This document shows, one piece after another, positions 1 to 10,846 of a stretch of DNA of 64,000 nt (positions within the stretch are counted from its first letter, which is position 1; the number at the start of each line of letters is the position of its first letter). The position numbers were made by a program, and so were the translations under genes. The notes below the pieces were generated by a model that was not told the origin of the DNA, made no database searches, and saw only the letters and a list, made by a program, of their open reading frames with translations. This stretch comes from Exobasidium rhododendri (lineage: Eukaryota > Basidiomycota > Exobasidiomycetes > Exobasidiales > Exobasidiaceae), in NCBI GenBank assembly GCA_026210745.1, contig CP110631.1:2046001-2110000 (forward strand). Direction: 5' to 3'.

Positions 1-667
1 CGCAATAATCGACCAGTCTGCTTGTCGTGCTTCTTCACAATCTTGTGGAACCCAGTGTAGTTGAGCTTGGTGAAAAGAGCCAAGTCATGGACGTCTGCAA
101 TAATGACGGCCAGTCGCTCCTCCAAGTCCAAGAATCGCTCTTCGTAAGCATCAACGTCATCTGTATCACTGTCAAACTCATCGTCTGTTCCAACATCGTC
201 ATGCGCATAGACGGTATTGTCGGGCTGCTGAGCCTCTGATTGATTCTGCTCATTGACTCGTTCCGAGGATGGATGCGCGCTGCTACGAGACAACGATGAA
301 GTCGAGTTGCCGCGAGAAGAGACGAGTAAATGTACTTCAGATTGCGCCTTGCGTATGCGCTCGGTAAGTTCCGTTACCTGGGAATGGAAGGGATTTGTAG
401 ATAGCTTATCAGCAAGCAAAGCGAGGAACATACCATCTCCCTCAAATGATTGAGTGTCGAACTCACCTTGGTCTTTTGGAAGTCGTACACTTTGTCCAGT
501 TCTTTTCTCAGTTCATTCACAAACTCATCTTCATCCTTGTCCGTCCAGATCAGTCCTCCATTCGCGGCAATCCTCTTCTTGATGTCCTTTTTCAGTTCAC
601 TGTATCGGAGATATTTCGAGGACCACTCCGAATACAGCGATGTCTTAATTGTCCTGCCAAACTTCAT
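1..667 (-). CDS. VTC4: SPX-domain polyphosphate polymerase, Vtc4-like (5' part only)
   Basis: The gene runs off the left edge, so only the N-terminal SPX domain is present. Exon 1 is 667-467 (67 codons), an intron spans 466-378 (GTGAGT...CAG), and exon 2 runs from 377 to the edge in phase. The start [12 protein letters not shown] opens a typical SPX helix. A motif LDKVY follows at about residue 58, and a conserved segment IIADVHDLA...LNYTGF..I.KKHDK lies near the edge. This is the inositol-pyrophosphate/phosphate-sensing surface of SPX proteins. From memory of yeast Vtc4, both the WT...DF...ELDKVY segment and the IIADVHDLA segment fit Vtc4 better than Vtc2/3, Syg1 or Gde1. Vtc4 is the catalytic subunit of the vacuolar transporter chaperone complex, which makes polyphosphate from ATP. 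The catalytic tunnel domain lies outside the window, so the subunit assignment is tentative. A Ser-rich, then acidic, spacer sits between the SPX helices. Confidence 0.75.
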
Positions 668-1688
668 CTTGGCGTTAGTAGTGGCAGACGAACAACGCTG
701 CTCTCTTTCTTGACAGGAGGTAGCCCGACGTGCGAATGTTAAATGAACGTGTCAATCAGCTACCGTCTGAGTAATAAGGTGGTCCGAGTGTCGATTTATG
801 GCGGAGTTAGACTGACGGGGTCCTCGTTCTTCTTGTCAACTACCACAAAGATAGATAAGGGACAGCGAAGAACCTAAAGTAGGGAGTCGAGACGAGTCAG
901 CTGGTAAGAGGTGCCGTGATAGTATTGGCGAGGAAGAAGAGGAAGGAAGGAAAAGGGCACCTTGGAATGGACGTGCACTGGAAGATCGGAAGCCTGCCGC
1001 ACTGATATGAGAAGATCAAGGGCTGCCTATCCTATCTGCTCTTCAGCCCACCCGGGTGTCTCGAACAGCAAGCAGCACGTTCAATCGAGGCAAGTAGCTG
1101 CGAGCAATTTGAAGTCGACACTGTACTGCATACAGATACAGTTAGAAAAGACACCTTAAATTGCGTTCAGCCATGTCAGACTGTAAGCCCTGACTCTGAG
1201 AAAAAGCTTGGTTAGAATTTCAAGTTCAAATTCATCTCACATTTGGAGGATGCAAGGAATATCTATCCTGATGTACTCTAGTGCAGTACCCTGCTCCGTA
1301 GTCGAGTATCGGCCCCAATACAAACGTGTAAGAACGTATTTAAAAACGCGGAACTTACTCTCACTAGCAATGAGGTCGAATTACGATTAGCGTTCATTAT
1401 ATAGTTTAGCGGTGATTCCTGATTCGCTGAGTAGGAACACGTTCGCTCATTTTGATTTTGGGACTGCTTGTAAAGTCAGGCCTATAGATGCACGAAGTGG
1501 TTGCCCTGACACATGGAGCATGGTGATGCATGCTTAGGGCAAGGTGTGGAGGAGAGAGAGAGTGTGTGTGTGCGTCCAATCCAAGATTCAAATACAGCCT
1601 TGTATCGGTATGCGCAGAATAGTATTGTATTGTGGATTATAGTACATGTGTGTTGTAGTTAAGTGTGCGTGAAGGTGACGTCGAATCC
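668..1688. other. intergenic: VTC4 promoter plus COG4 3' flank
   Basis: About 1 kb without a believable gene. The only open frames are 60-80 codons and match nothing I know. It should hold the promoter of the VTC4-like gene (start codon at 667, minus strand) and the 3' end of COG4. Three CACGTT hexamers are visible: 746-751 (minus strand), 1076-1081 and 1438-1443 (plus strand). A short GA/GT-rich run lies at about 1553-1573. Confidence 0.6.
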
Positions 1689-4371
1689 TCACCATGGAAC
1701 GCGGCGTTGACGAATCTTGGTGACTTCCTGAGCACTAAGACGCCAGGCCACGTCATTGCCATTGGTGCTAGTGCTGCTACTAATCTTGTTGGTGCCTGGC
1801 TCTCCGAATGCACTGCCGAAGCCTCCAAGCGCCTGCTCCTCATCTGCATCATCTGCATCATCGTCCAAGTTGACAAGATAGGAGATGTGTGTCAATCTAG
1901 CAAAACGATCTCGTAGACCACCCAAGTTTGATTGCGACGAAAGGAAGTTGGTGAGGGACCTCACATCCTTGTCAAAGCACAAGGCGCCTAATTCGCTATA
2001 CTTTGCATTCATGACCCATTCTTCCCAGCCTGTCACGATTGTTTCGATACTCAATCGTAGCATGGTCTCCCAATTTTCCAAGATGAACAAATTTCTATAA
2101 TTACTCGTACCCAGAACATTCTCCCATCCCTTGATGAAGCGTCTCATGAAGAGCGAGATTGCGCCATTCTCTTGCTCCCGTTGCGAGAACTCTTCCTCGT
2201 TGACGAGGTAAGTGACGTCTCGCAGACTGTCCGTCAATAGCTGTCTTAATTTGGGTTTCAGAAGCGTTGTGTAGAGTAGTTCCAGATGCGTCCTTACAGC
2301 GTTGCGAATCCTCGGGATGAGAATGGAAAGGCCTTGCACGGTCGAGATGGCTAGAGACACTTCTTTTGGGAGAAAATGCTGAGAGAGGCTGGGCTCTACT
2401 GAAAGTTCAGAAATGATGCGCGTCATGTACTCTGCCGAAGTAGCCAAGACGTTGAGGTAGACGACAAAAGTGCTCCTCATCTCTCGACTGGCAGCATCTT
2501 TCCTTGGGCCCTCCACCGTCATGCTTGTGCTAGAATTTTTCCACACGCCGTCCATCTTCCTCACCAAAGCTTGCACGAAGTCTTCATCTATAATATACCG
2601 AACATTTCTAGACGTGCTCGAGAGGACTTCTAAGCTGGCTGTTGAGATTGCTCGTGCCATCACCATTCGCACCAGATAAAAGATATCATCCAAGAGTGAA
2701 GACATCAGAGGACGGGCAGAAAAGTCCACCGTATCCATTCGATGAGCTTTCTCAATGCTGCATCGCAGGAACCAGCTTTCGAGAGGAATGTAAACTTCTT
2801 GCATCATCTCGACGAATTTGCCGTCCAACTGGGAATGTAGGAGAAGATTGTCGGATGCTTCTCCTTGTATTTCGTTGGCTTCCACGTCTTGAGACGTCGT
2901 TTGAGGTGAAGTGATTGATTGTTGCTTACCCATCTTTGATATTCTTCTGAAATCTTTGACTTCAGTAGAGGCGCGTGCTGCGTTCCGTCCTTCTCCTGCG
3001 TCTGCAAGTGCCGATGATGGTGCAAGTCGGGTGGTAAGGAACAGACGGTACGTTCCCCATCTAGCAGCCATAGCAGCAACCTCGCCAATAATCCTGTCGA
3101 CTTCGCGAGTGTCTACCTCTACTTCTCCTTCTTGCCCATCCACTCCTCCCCCTCCTCCTCCCCCTCCCACAGAAGGGGTAGATGGTCTTCCTGGAATGCT
3201 AAAGCCGCCAGGACCTCGTAGAGTCGATTGCTTGCCAGATTTGCCGATAGAAGCGACGTAAGTGAAAGCGTACGACTTTGCTTCGTCGAGCTGAGGTAGA
3301 GCAATGGAGGATATCAGTGTGGGCGTTTATGCCCTAGGAGAAGAGTATGGGAAGGGCGTGTCTCACCTTTCTCTGTACATCCCGCACTTCAAACCAAGCG
3401 TCGCAGATTCGTTTGCCCAGTCTATCACACTCGTCTTGTAGACCAGGCATGACGCTTATTGCGAAATTACCAGCCCCATAGAATTTGTCGACCAAGGGTT
3501 GGTGTTGGTCGATTAGTTGAGCCAGGTGTTCAAAGAGTCTCGTAAGCAAGCTAGCATGAAGTAGCCCTGCTGAGCTCTGGCTACCTGACAGCCCTTCTGT
3601 AATTGCCCTGCCCCTCTCCCTGACCATTCCCTGTGCAAATATTCGATAGACGCTCAAACCTTCTTCCTTCCAACCGATAAGGGGAAACATCTTGAAGTAC
3701 TTTGTTGCGTCTACAGTATCTCGTGCGTCAGTTGCTGCCTCAAACTTTATGATGAATACCTGTAACAGCATTGTTCGCAAATGCTCAAGCTGAATGGGCG
3801 GCGGCTCGGGGTGATCTGAAGTGGGCACCATACTTGCCGCGAAGCGTGAATGCAGGACTTCCGCATCTATTGACATGGCTCTGATACAGTGTTGTGTTGC
3901 ACTTGTATAATCCTGCTGGTCAATACAAGCTGCTAATGACTGAAGCGACGCCTTCAGATCTGCTACCATCATCGCCCATTGCTGTGCCCTCTCCACCCTT
4001 TCACCTTCTTCATCTAATCTTCTAACGCTTTCACTAATCCTGTCCGCGGTGACTCCTGTCTCTTTGAGCCTTCTTTCGAGAACCTTTGCTTCATCTTCGA
4101 TTAGATGAATCTGTTGTCCCAGATTTTTCAGCAGATTTCTAGAAGTCTTGGTGTGTGCACGCGAATCGCTCAGGAGATCGTCGAGGTGAACGACTTGCTG
4201 AGAGGAGTAGGTGGATAATTGCGACAAGGCATGGCGAATGGCATGAGATGTGGTCAGGTCTTGAAGAACGTCAGCTTGCAAGTTTGTGGGCAAATTAAAC
4301 GGGTCGGAAGAAGGCGCAGCGTCACCTTCACGAGTCGAAACCTGTCGGCTCTGCTGCACCTTGACTGCCAT
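1689..4371 (-). CDS. COG4: conserved oligomeric Golgi complex subunit 4
   Basis: Exons 4371-3367 and 3290-1689, with a 76-nt intron (3366-3291, GTGAGA...CAG) joined in phase 0, give 868 aa, close to yeast Cog4. The N-terminal third is helical and coiled-coil (residues about 80-140), as expected for a CATCHR tethering subunit. The middle and C-terminal parts carry conserved segments such as VYIPLESWFLR, YLVNEEEF and the RF.RL.H.SYLVNLD end. Cog4 is in lobe A of the COG complex, which tethers retrograde vesicles at the Golgi and binds Sed5/Sly1. An oddity is a run of eight glycines just after the splice junction (about residue 376), flanked by acidic and proline-rich sequence, probably a disordered loop. 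The gene is head-to-head with the NOP13-like gene, with 254 bp between start codons. Confidence 0.9.
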
Positions 4372-4625
4372 TCTATGGACGACCCTTCTTTTTCGTGTTC
4401 ACAATCGGTGCCTCCAAAGTAGGGAAGTGAATACGCCGGTGTGACGTCTGATGGCCTCCCCTTGTCTTGCTTGTCTCGGCCGGTAGCGTCCCAAGCTACA
4501 ATTCAAAACTTCCCAAAAATTTCTGAAGAATTAGCCTTTTTTTGTACTCCTGCGCCCTCTGCATCGCTGCATCTTCATAAGACTCTTGTATCGCTACTGG
4601 CTCTGATCATCGTCCGATCCTCAAC

Positions 4626-6382
4626 ATGTCGGCGGAACACGTCGAAGAGGAGTCTACTAAAAAAGGTGAAGAAGGCCAAGAAACAAACAAGGAAAGAAGA
4701 CTAGCTCGAAAGGCAGAAAAGCAGGCGAAGCGGAAGGCATATACAGACCCGGAAGTAGGCAATGACGAGCAAGAGATCAAGGCGACGCAGAGCAATGGCG
4801 CTGACTATGAAGCTGAGCTGCAATCGAAAGAGGGAGAAGAAGAGGTCGAGGCCGTCTCGCACAAGGAAATGCGAAAGAGGAGGAAATTAGAGAAGCAGGC
4901 GACTCGATTAGGTCACGATGCCACTGGTTCTGTGGCAGGGCCTCCTGTGCACCCTTCGCGAGCATTGGCCGTTGCTTCTGCAAATGCAGTCAGCAGTGGT
5001 CCTATTCGAAGCAGTAGACATTCTGTCTGGGTAGGAAACATGTCGTTCAGAACTAATGCTGAGAGGCTGCAAGAATGGTTTGAAGAAAAGGGCGTGTATG
5101 GAATTAGCAGGGTCAACATGCCAAAGGGACCAAAGAAGACGGACAATAATCGGGGTTTTGCATATGTTGATGTACCAACGGCAGACGCTGTACAATCATG
5201 TATCGACTTGTCAGAGTCTCACTTGGATGGCAGGAAACTTTTGATAAAATCTGGCACGGACTACAGCGGCAGACCTGAAATTGACAAGACGGCGCTTGCT
5301 CTGGCTTCAGGACTCACAACAAGTGCACCACTCTCTTCCGCGAATGCCACAGAAGGTGTAGCGGCGCCGGAATCCACTGATGTGCCACAAAAGGGCAAGA
5401 CAGGCCTAACAAAGACTGCTCAGAAGATTCTGCGAGCTCAAAAGCATGTTCCAGGACCTACCCTTTTCGTCGGTAATCTTAGCTTCAATTCTACAGAGGA
5501 TGGAGTGAGAGAGTTGGTGGAAAGATCGGCAGCAGCAAGAGACGAATGGAGTAGTCAAAAGGACAAGAAGAAAGGGGGCGATAAGGTGAAGAAAAACAGA
5601 AGAGAGAAAGATGTTGATCAGGAGACTGCTAGTGACTCGGGCAGCAGCAGCAGTAGTAGCAGCAGTGAGGGAGAGAGCAGTGACGATGACGAGCAGGCCG
5701 ACGAAGATGACTCCAATGATGACGAAGGTAATACCAACGACGGTGTCGGGGAGAAAGACGTCAAGACGAGCAGGAAAGAGAAGAAGTCAAAGAAGAATGA
5801 AGGCTTGAGAGGTGCGGGTATTCGAAAGATACGAATGGGTCAATTTGAAGATACGGGGAAATGCAAGGGGTGAGTGCTCCCGTCGTTTGTGTTGAGCTGC
5901 GTCGCTGACCTTCTTCTGTAACTTGAAGATTTGCATTCATCGACTTTTTTTCGCCAGAATACGCAACAGCCAGTCTGATCGATCCTCGCAATTCCAGACT
6001 GGACGGCCGAGAGTTGACGTTACAATACGCTGGAGCAGATGCTATCAGAAGAGGTGCGCCAAAGGGACAGATCAGTCATGGACCTCGACCAAGACGAGAC
6101 AACCAGAGAGGACCCCCTAAGAGACCATTCAATGATGCATTTGAAACTCAAGAAGCGACAGTAGATTTAGGACCTGCACCAGAGCCAGGCACTTTTGATC
6201 CTGATGCACCTATGCCAAAGAAACACAAGGAGACGAAAGAAGAGAGGATCAAAAGAAGGGAAATTCAAAATGCCTCTTCAACAAAGAGAGCTAAACCTGG
6301 AGCAGCGCTGGCTAATGCACCTCGAGGCAAGATGGGTATCGAATTCAATGCTCCAAAGGGAGTCAAGAAGACGTTTGATTGA
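4626..6382 (+). CDS. NOP13: Nop13-like nucleolar RNA-binding protein, two RRMs
   Basis: Exons 4626-5869 and 5929-6382 (59-nt intron, GTGAGT...AAG) give 565 aa. The N-terminus is Lys/Glu-rich. RRM1 begins with SVWVGNMSF (about residue 138) and has RGFAYVDV as RNP1. RRM2 starts at TLFVGNLSF (about residue 280), but its loop holds a long Lys-rich then Ser/Asp/Glu insert (about residues 310-395). The domain resumes at GKCKGFAFIDF, which the intron cuts exactly inside RNP1. The tail is basic. The architecture and the interrupted second RRM resemble yeast Nop13, a nucleolar protein of pre-ribosomal particles; Nop12/RBM34 is the nearest alternative. The acidic-Ser insert is typical of nucleolar proteins and CK2 substrates. 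The stop is only 85 bp from the stop of the convergent small gene. Confidence 0.78.
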
Positions 6383-6467
6383 GACCTTCCCTTCCCTTTC
6401 CATTGGATACAGGATACAAGAAGCAGTGACTGATGTATTATACGAAATAGATCAACCATCCAGATCA

Positions 6468-7094
6468 TCAGTTCGTGAAAGCGTCCTTCACCTTTTCCAA
6501 TGCTCCCTTTGCTCCTCCAGAATGCTTGTTTGAAGAGGTATTCTCAGACGAATGAGATGTCTCGAAGCCCGTCTCTCCTTCTCCAGCATGAGCTTTGGAG
6601 AAACCGGTAGATTGGGTGCCCGAACCGGGAGCATCAAAAGCAGCACCTGCAGATGATGATAGATGACGACGACGACGACGACGACGACGACGATGATATC
6701 AGTGTCTCGTTCCTATGCCCTTTTCTTGGGGCTGATCAACTACTCACTGTGGTTCGCTGGACCTTTACTGCTGCTGTCAAAACCAGCTACATTGTCTCCT
6801 TCCGTTGCAGACATTTCTCCCCCACCCGATCCCTCGAAACCGGTGTAGCCCTGACCGGTCTTGCTGTTGGAGAAGCCCGTGGTACCGTCGCCTGCGCCAG
6901 TGGATTCGAAGTTGCGAGCTGAGACAAGCAACGGCGTAAGCTCTCCTGTTTTGTGCATGCCTCAAAGTAGCTTTTACTCTCCCTCTTCGCATCTCACCAT
7001 TACTGTCAGTGCCTGCGTCTTTATAAGAGAAGCCAGCAACGCCGGGATCTACTTCGCCTTCTCCAGCAGTCTGATTGTTCGTATTGTCGTCCAT
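6468..7094 (-). CDS. small Gly/Ser-rich protein with TGF-type repeats, unknown function
   Basis: I rebuilt this three-exon gene from frame and splice sites: 7094-6998, 6918-6748 and 6646-6468, giving 148 aa. The introns are 79 nt (6997-6919) and 101 nt (6747-6647), and both junctions join at codon position 1. The protein is acidic and rich in Gly, Ser, Thr and Asn. It repeats a short motif, x(T/A)GF(S/D/E), about six times (VAGFS, TTGFS, YTGFE, VAGFD, STGFS, ETGFE), and ends in a short amphipathic helix, KGALEKVKDAF. It has no signal peptide, membrane span or Cys. I do not recognise a family. It looks like a small intrinsically disordered, hydrophilin-type fungal protein. The second intron carries a (CGT)n microsatellite. 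The consistent phase of both introns and the regular repeats argue that it is a real gene. Confidence 0.6.
6654..6697. repeat. (ACG)n/(GAT)n trinucleotide microsatellite in an intron
   Basis: About 44 bp of GAC/GAT triplets lie wholly inside intron 2 of the small TGF-repeat gene, just upstream (in transcript sense) of its acceptor. On the plus strand the run reads as poly-Asp or poly-Thr in shadow frames, but it is intronic in the model above. Confidence 0.85.
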
Positions 7095-7489
7095 CGCAGC
7101 AGAGTGTAATTAAAGATAAAGGAGGATGAAGAAAGCCAACCGCACCAGCGATTCTTATTGCCTTGCGATCCAGTCGCTTCCGCCGATAGCTCAAAACAAT
7201 TACGTAGTTCAGTTGATCTACCATTCCCCGCATTTCGACAAAGGCCCCTCACCGAAGGCATACGCTCCTGGTAGGGGGGGGGGGGCGGGGGCAACATCGA
7301 AAAGTGGAGGGGTGCACCACGCACGTGACTATGCGCGTCGTAGAGCGGAACCGTGCTTGTGGTGTTGCAGATAGATACGTACGGAAAAACAAGCAGCCTC
7401 TACAATGTAAATAAATATTTGCCTCGAGTAACACAGTGTAGTCCGAGCGCATTGAAAAGGGTTACCAAGGTCAAGCACCAAGCAAGTGG
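7095..7489. promoter_or_regulatory. divergent promoter region between small TGF-repeat gene and FHA gene
   Basis: 395 bp separate the two start codons. It contains a run of twelve G (7274-7285), a pyrimidine/purine-rich stretch and a palindromic CACGTG E-box at 7322-7327. No gene is visible. Confidence 0.5.
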
Positions 7490-10400
7490 ATGGTGCAAGA
7501 CGATCGTCCACACTCCCACCACTTCGGCACCGCTCCCTCGATGCTGGCTACAATTCGTAGAAGTGTTGGATTCAGTCCAAAGAAGGCGGACGACGCGGCT
7601 CTTGCTGAGTCGCCATCGTCGTCTGCAGTCGCCTTCTCCTCCTCGTCCTCCTCGCCAATTCCTGATGAAATTGTCGCTCGAACGGGCATCGCGGTGCACG
7701 GCTACCTCGTGCTGGAAAGTAGTAAAGGAGTTGAAAAGGGTCGATTTCCGCTGCGAAAGAGCATCACAACAGTAGGACGACTACAGCATTGCGACATTCG
7801 AATCTACCAAGAGACGATCTCAAGATTGCACTGCCAGATATGTGTCGGTGAAGATGGGAAGACTACCTTGGAAGTATTCAATCCTCGCGGTGTCCGAATT
7901 AATCGACGAAAACTTCAAGGAATCGCATCTACCTCCAAAGAGTGCAACAATCGCTACCCACTACAAGAGTCGGACTTGATCGAGATCTTCAATCACTACT
8001 TTCGTCTAGAATGTCCATCACTAGGAGAAGATGTCAAGTCACAACAAGCCTGTAAGGAATCCTTCAGTCGCAAGCCATTACGAATGAGCTTGCTGAGAGC
8101 TACTATAGATCGTAATAACGTAGCACCGCACACCAGGGAGGAGGAAGAGAAGCGAAAGGAGAAAGCGGAAGCGGCAGAGGTGGGCGACGTGAAGAGCGAA
8201 CATCGCTCGAATCCTTCTTCACCAGCCGATAAGAAGGGTCCGGAGAGGAATATGGGCTTTCCTGTCGAGGAGAAGGAGAATATCGCCTTGAAGGGACGCC
8301 GTAGCTTTGTCCTATCAACACCGACTCGTCACACAACCCACAACGGGCCATGGGAGACGGAACCTCGACAAAACAAAGTCAGGAGGGTGAGCTTGAGCCC
8401 AGTGAAGGACGACTTGATGAGTCTGGGCAGGAAAGAGACGTTTGAAGAGGAGGACGCTGCAATTGTAATGATGGAAGAGGTAGAAGAGGTCGAGGCAGAG
8501 CCGAGCAAGCTGCTTGATGTAGAGGGAGAAGAAGAGATCGCACACGTAGACGTTACAAAAGAAAGGAGACCGATAACGCCTCCTCAAGAGGAACCTCCTG
8601 TCCAACAAGTGAGCGCCAGGAGCTCCTCACCAAAGAAGAACAGGAGGAGATCGAGCTTCTTCGGAAGAGCAGGGATCTTTGCTGGAATAAATCTCGGCTT
8701 TTATCCTCAGGAGAGGAAGGAAGAGGAAGAGCAGAAAGAGGCGGAAAGTGGAATGTTGAATGCTCTCTTATCCCCTCCCGGCTCGCCTACAAAGTTGCCA
8801 ACGCAGCTGACCCCGGAACCGAGACTAGATCATTATGGAATGCCCCGCTTACCTCGGAGCATGAGCTCACCGAGTGGACTCCATTACACTTCGCCTAGTA
8901 AACGAAGGAACATCAGCCTGAGGACAGCGACACTGCTCAAAGCCGGTCAACAAGTGTTTGAGCAGCAGAGGCTTCTCTCCCCTCCCACTTCACCGACAAA
9001 GTCGAGTAGTGCCGCCAGTCACCTTTCTCTCCTGGCACGCATTCCCTCGCCAGAAAAAAGGGCTGCAGCAGGTGAGATACTGTTGCCTGAGTCGGAAGAC
9101 GAGAGTGACGCCGAGGAGGAAGATGAAGTGGATGAGAGCTTGAGCTTTGTCGTTGAGGATCAAGACGATAAAGAACGGAAAGAGAAGGGCAAGGAAACGG
9201 TCGAGACTGCAGCCAAGACTCGCAATGGACCGCGAAGAAGTCATGGGGTCATGGAAACAAGGACGAAGGCAACGCTTCAGAGTAGAACATCGATGCCAGG
9301 AACCTTGCTGAGTGTATCTGTCGTCGACGGAAGTGACGATAAGATTGTGGTGGAATGGCAAAAAGAGTGGCGAGAAAGGAAGGAGGCGGAGGTATTGGGA
9401 AAGAGGGATAAGATGCAGGAAGATGAGTTTGTGGAACTGGAAGCGGCTCTCTTTGATGCCTTCGACAAGGTCCAAGATGAGGACACTGATGAAGAGAGGG
9501 AGGTCATAGACCACAACGTGCTAGAGTGTGAGGTCGAAAGCTTCGCGCAAGACGATGAGCAAAAGGAGGTAGCTGTCGATATGTCAATTGAAGGAGTGGA
9601 GAGGGAGGAAAATCAGGATCGATGTTGTTCCAGCACGCAAGAAGTCCCTAAACTTGAACTTGCGATCGCAGGCAGCCCATCGTCGGGTGTTTACAACGTC
9701 GAGAAGACAAGTCTGGTAGAGCTTTCCCTTGCTGACCAAACGGCGAAAGACGGGCAGCAAATTGAAGGCGTGAGAACAGAGGATGCCGTAGGAAGAAGTC
9801 TCTCTACGTCTATACCACAAGAGCTGAAAAATACTGTGCCAGCCAGGACGAGAAGGGCATCTGAGCAGCCTCGAAGGAGGTCAGCAAGACGGAGCAGCAC
9901 TGTTGCATCGAAGAGTGGGTATGGTAAAGGAAGAAAGTCAGAGGGGGAAGTAGCGGTAGCGAGTGTGCCTGTTGAATTGTCCGTATTTGCCACTGAGAAA
10001 GAAGCTCCCGGCGCAGAGACAGAGACTACGTCGACCGCCATTGTTCCAGCAACGTCAAAAATTTCAAGCAAAGGCCGAAGATCGAATGTCGCAAGTGAGC
10101 CGTCAGCTTCGAACGCTATACTTCCAGAGGAGTCGGGCACGGCGCCGCTGCATTCAGAGGACGGGAGTAATTATACAGTAGTCGAGGAGAGAGATACTCC
10201 GTTGATGACCGCACACTCTCCGGATGATTCGGAGGAGAGGAAAGAGGAAGCACTGCCACTAAGTCAGATGCGGGTGGTGAAAAGCTCACATCGGAAGCGC
10301 TCGACTGCCACCGCTGCTACCGCAGATCTCTCATCTGCAAAGGCAACAAAGCCGAGTAGGGCAGCAAAGACAGCAGCTGCAGCAGCCATTGTGGGTGAAA

Positions 10401-10846
10401 CGATCAGTCTGAAGGCGAGACAGGCGAGCGAATCGCCTGTAAAGATGAGCAAAATGATCCGAGGTAGTCAGAAGAAAAGGTCAAATTTGCCTTCCTCGAA
10501 TGAGCGAGACGATGGAGTGATTTGGAATGATGGGACGTTACTGCTCAAGAGTGATTGCTTGGTGCTGGAACCATCCTCACCCATAAAAAGAACAAAGAGA
10601 GCCGCCAAGAATGTAGCCGAAGAAAAGATAAAGGGCACGCTGACGAGAAAGAGCAGCAAGGCAAACTTACTCGGAGGAGACTTGAGATTGGGACGAAATT
10701 CGGATGGGAGCAAAGCGGACGCTACCACATCTCAAACAGTCGCTCGTTCGGCAAGATTGCATCGCAGGAGTCCTGAGGAAGGTAGCAGATCAACTCACTC
10801 CGAACCCGTCAGGACGTTGAGGAGTCGGTCCGCCGCCAAGCAATGA
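7490..10846 (+). CDS. large FHA-domain protein with long disordered tail
   Basis: Single exon, 1118 aa from the ATG at 7490. An in-frame ATG at 7541 is an alternative start. An FHA domain occupies about residues 70-150. The signature residues are all seen: VGR (strand 3), TISRLHC (S-R-x-H phosphothreonine contact) and NPRGVRINRRKL (N-x-x-G). FHA domains bind phosphothreonine peptides. The remaining 950 residues are predicted disordered: many SP/TP sites with basic residues (SPTK twice, SPSKR, SPVK), acidic blocks and Lys/Arg-rich segments near the C-terminus, consistent with a nuclear, CDK-regulated protein. A candidate PP1-docking sequence RRVSL lies at about residue 297. An N-terminal FHA followed by a long charged tail is seen in Ki-67 and, shorter, in yeast Tos4/Plm2; homology to either is not shown here. 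It is transcribed away from the small TGF-repeat gene. Confidence 0.8.
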   Translation: MVQDDRPHSHHFGTAPSMLATIRRSVGFSPKKADDAALAESPSSSAVAFSSSSSSPIPDEIVARTGIAVHGYLVLESSKGVEKGRFPLRKSITTVGRLQHCDIRIYQETISRLHCQICVGEDGKTTLEVFNPRGVRINRRKLQGIASTSKECNNRYPLQESDLIEIFNHYFRLECPSLGEDVKSQQACKESFSRKPLRMSLLRATIDRNNVAPHTREEEEKRKEKAEAAEVGDVKSEHRSNPSSPADKKGPERNMGFPVEEKENIALKGRRSFVLSTPTRHTTHNGPWETEPRQNKVRRVSLSPVKDDLMSLGRKETFEEEDAAIVMMEEVEEVEAEPSKLLDVEGEEEIAHVDVTKERRPITPPQEEPPVQQVSARSSSPKKNRRRSSFFGRAGIFAGINLGFYPQERKEEEEQKEAESGMLNALLSPPGSPTKLPTQLTPEPRLDHYGMPRLPRSMSSPSGLHYTSPSKRRNISLRTATLLKAGQQVFEQQRLLSPPTSPTKSSSAASHLSLLARIPSPEKRAAAGEILLPESEDESDAEEEDEVDESLSFVVEDQDDKERKEKGKETVETAAKTRNGPRRSHGVMETRTKATLQSRTSMPGTLLSVSVVDGSDDKIVVEWQKEWRERKEAEVLGKRDKMQEDEFVELEAALFDAFDKVQDEDTDEEREVIDHNVLECEVESFAQDDEQKEVAVDMSIEGVEREENQDRCCSSTQEVPKLELAIAGSPSSGVYNVEKTSLVELSLADQTAKDGQQIEGVRTEDAVGRSLSTSIPQELKNTVPARTRRASEQPRRRSARRSSTVASKSGYGKGRKSEGEVAVASVPVELSVFATEKEAPGAETETTSTAIVPATSKISSKGRRSNVASEPSASNAILPEESGTAPLHSEDGSNYTVVEERDTPLMTAHSPDDSEERKEEALPLSQMRVVKSSHRKRSTATAATADLSSAKATKPSRAAKTAAAAAIVGETISLKARQASESPVKMSKMIRGSQKKRSNLPSSNERDDGVIWNDGTLLLKSDCLVLEPSSPIKRTKRAAKNVAEEKIKGTLTRKSSKANLLGGDLRLGRNSDGSKADATTSQTVARSARLHRRSPEEGSRSTHSEPVRTLRSRSAAKQ

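Noticed and set aside
1205-1250. tRNA-like T-loop GTTCAAATTC
   Set aside because: No matching acceptor stem or A-box at the right spacing, and the arm does not pair.
6653-6922. open frames with poly-Asp or poly-Thr
   Set aside because: Translation of the (ACG)n microsatellite inside an intron of the minus-strand gene.
8990-9514. 174-codon minus-strand frame opposite the FHA gene
   Set aside because: Antisense shadow; hydrophobic residues come from complement of Glu/Lys codons.
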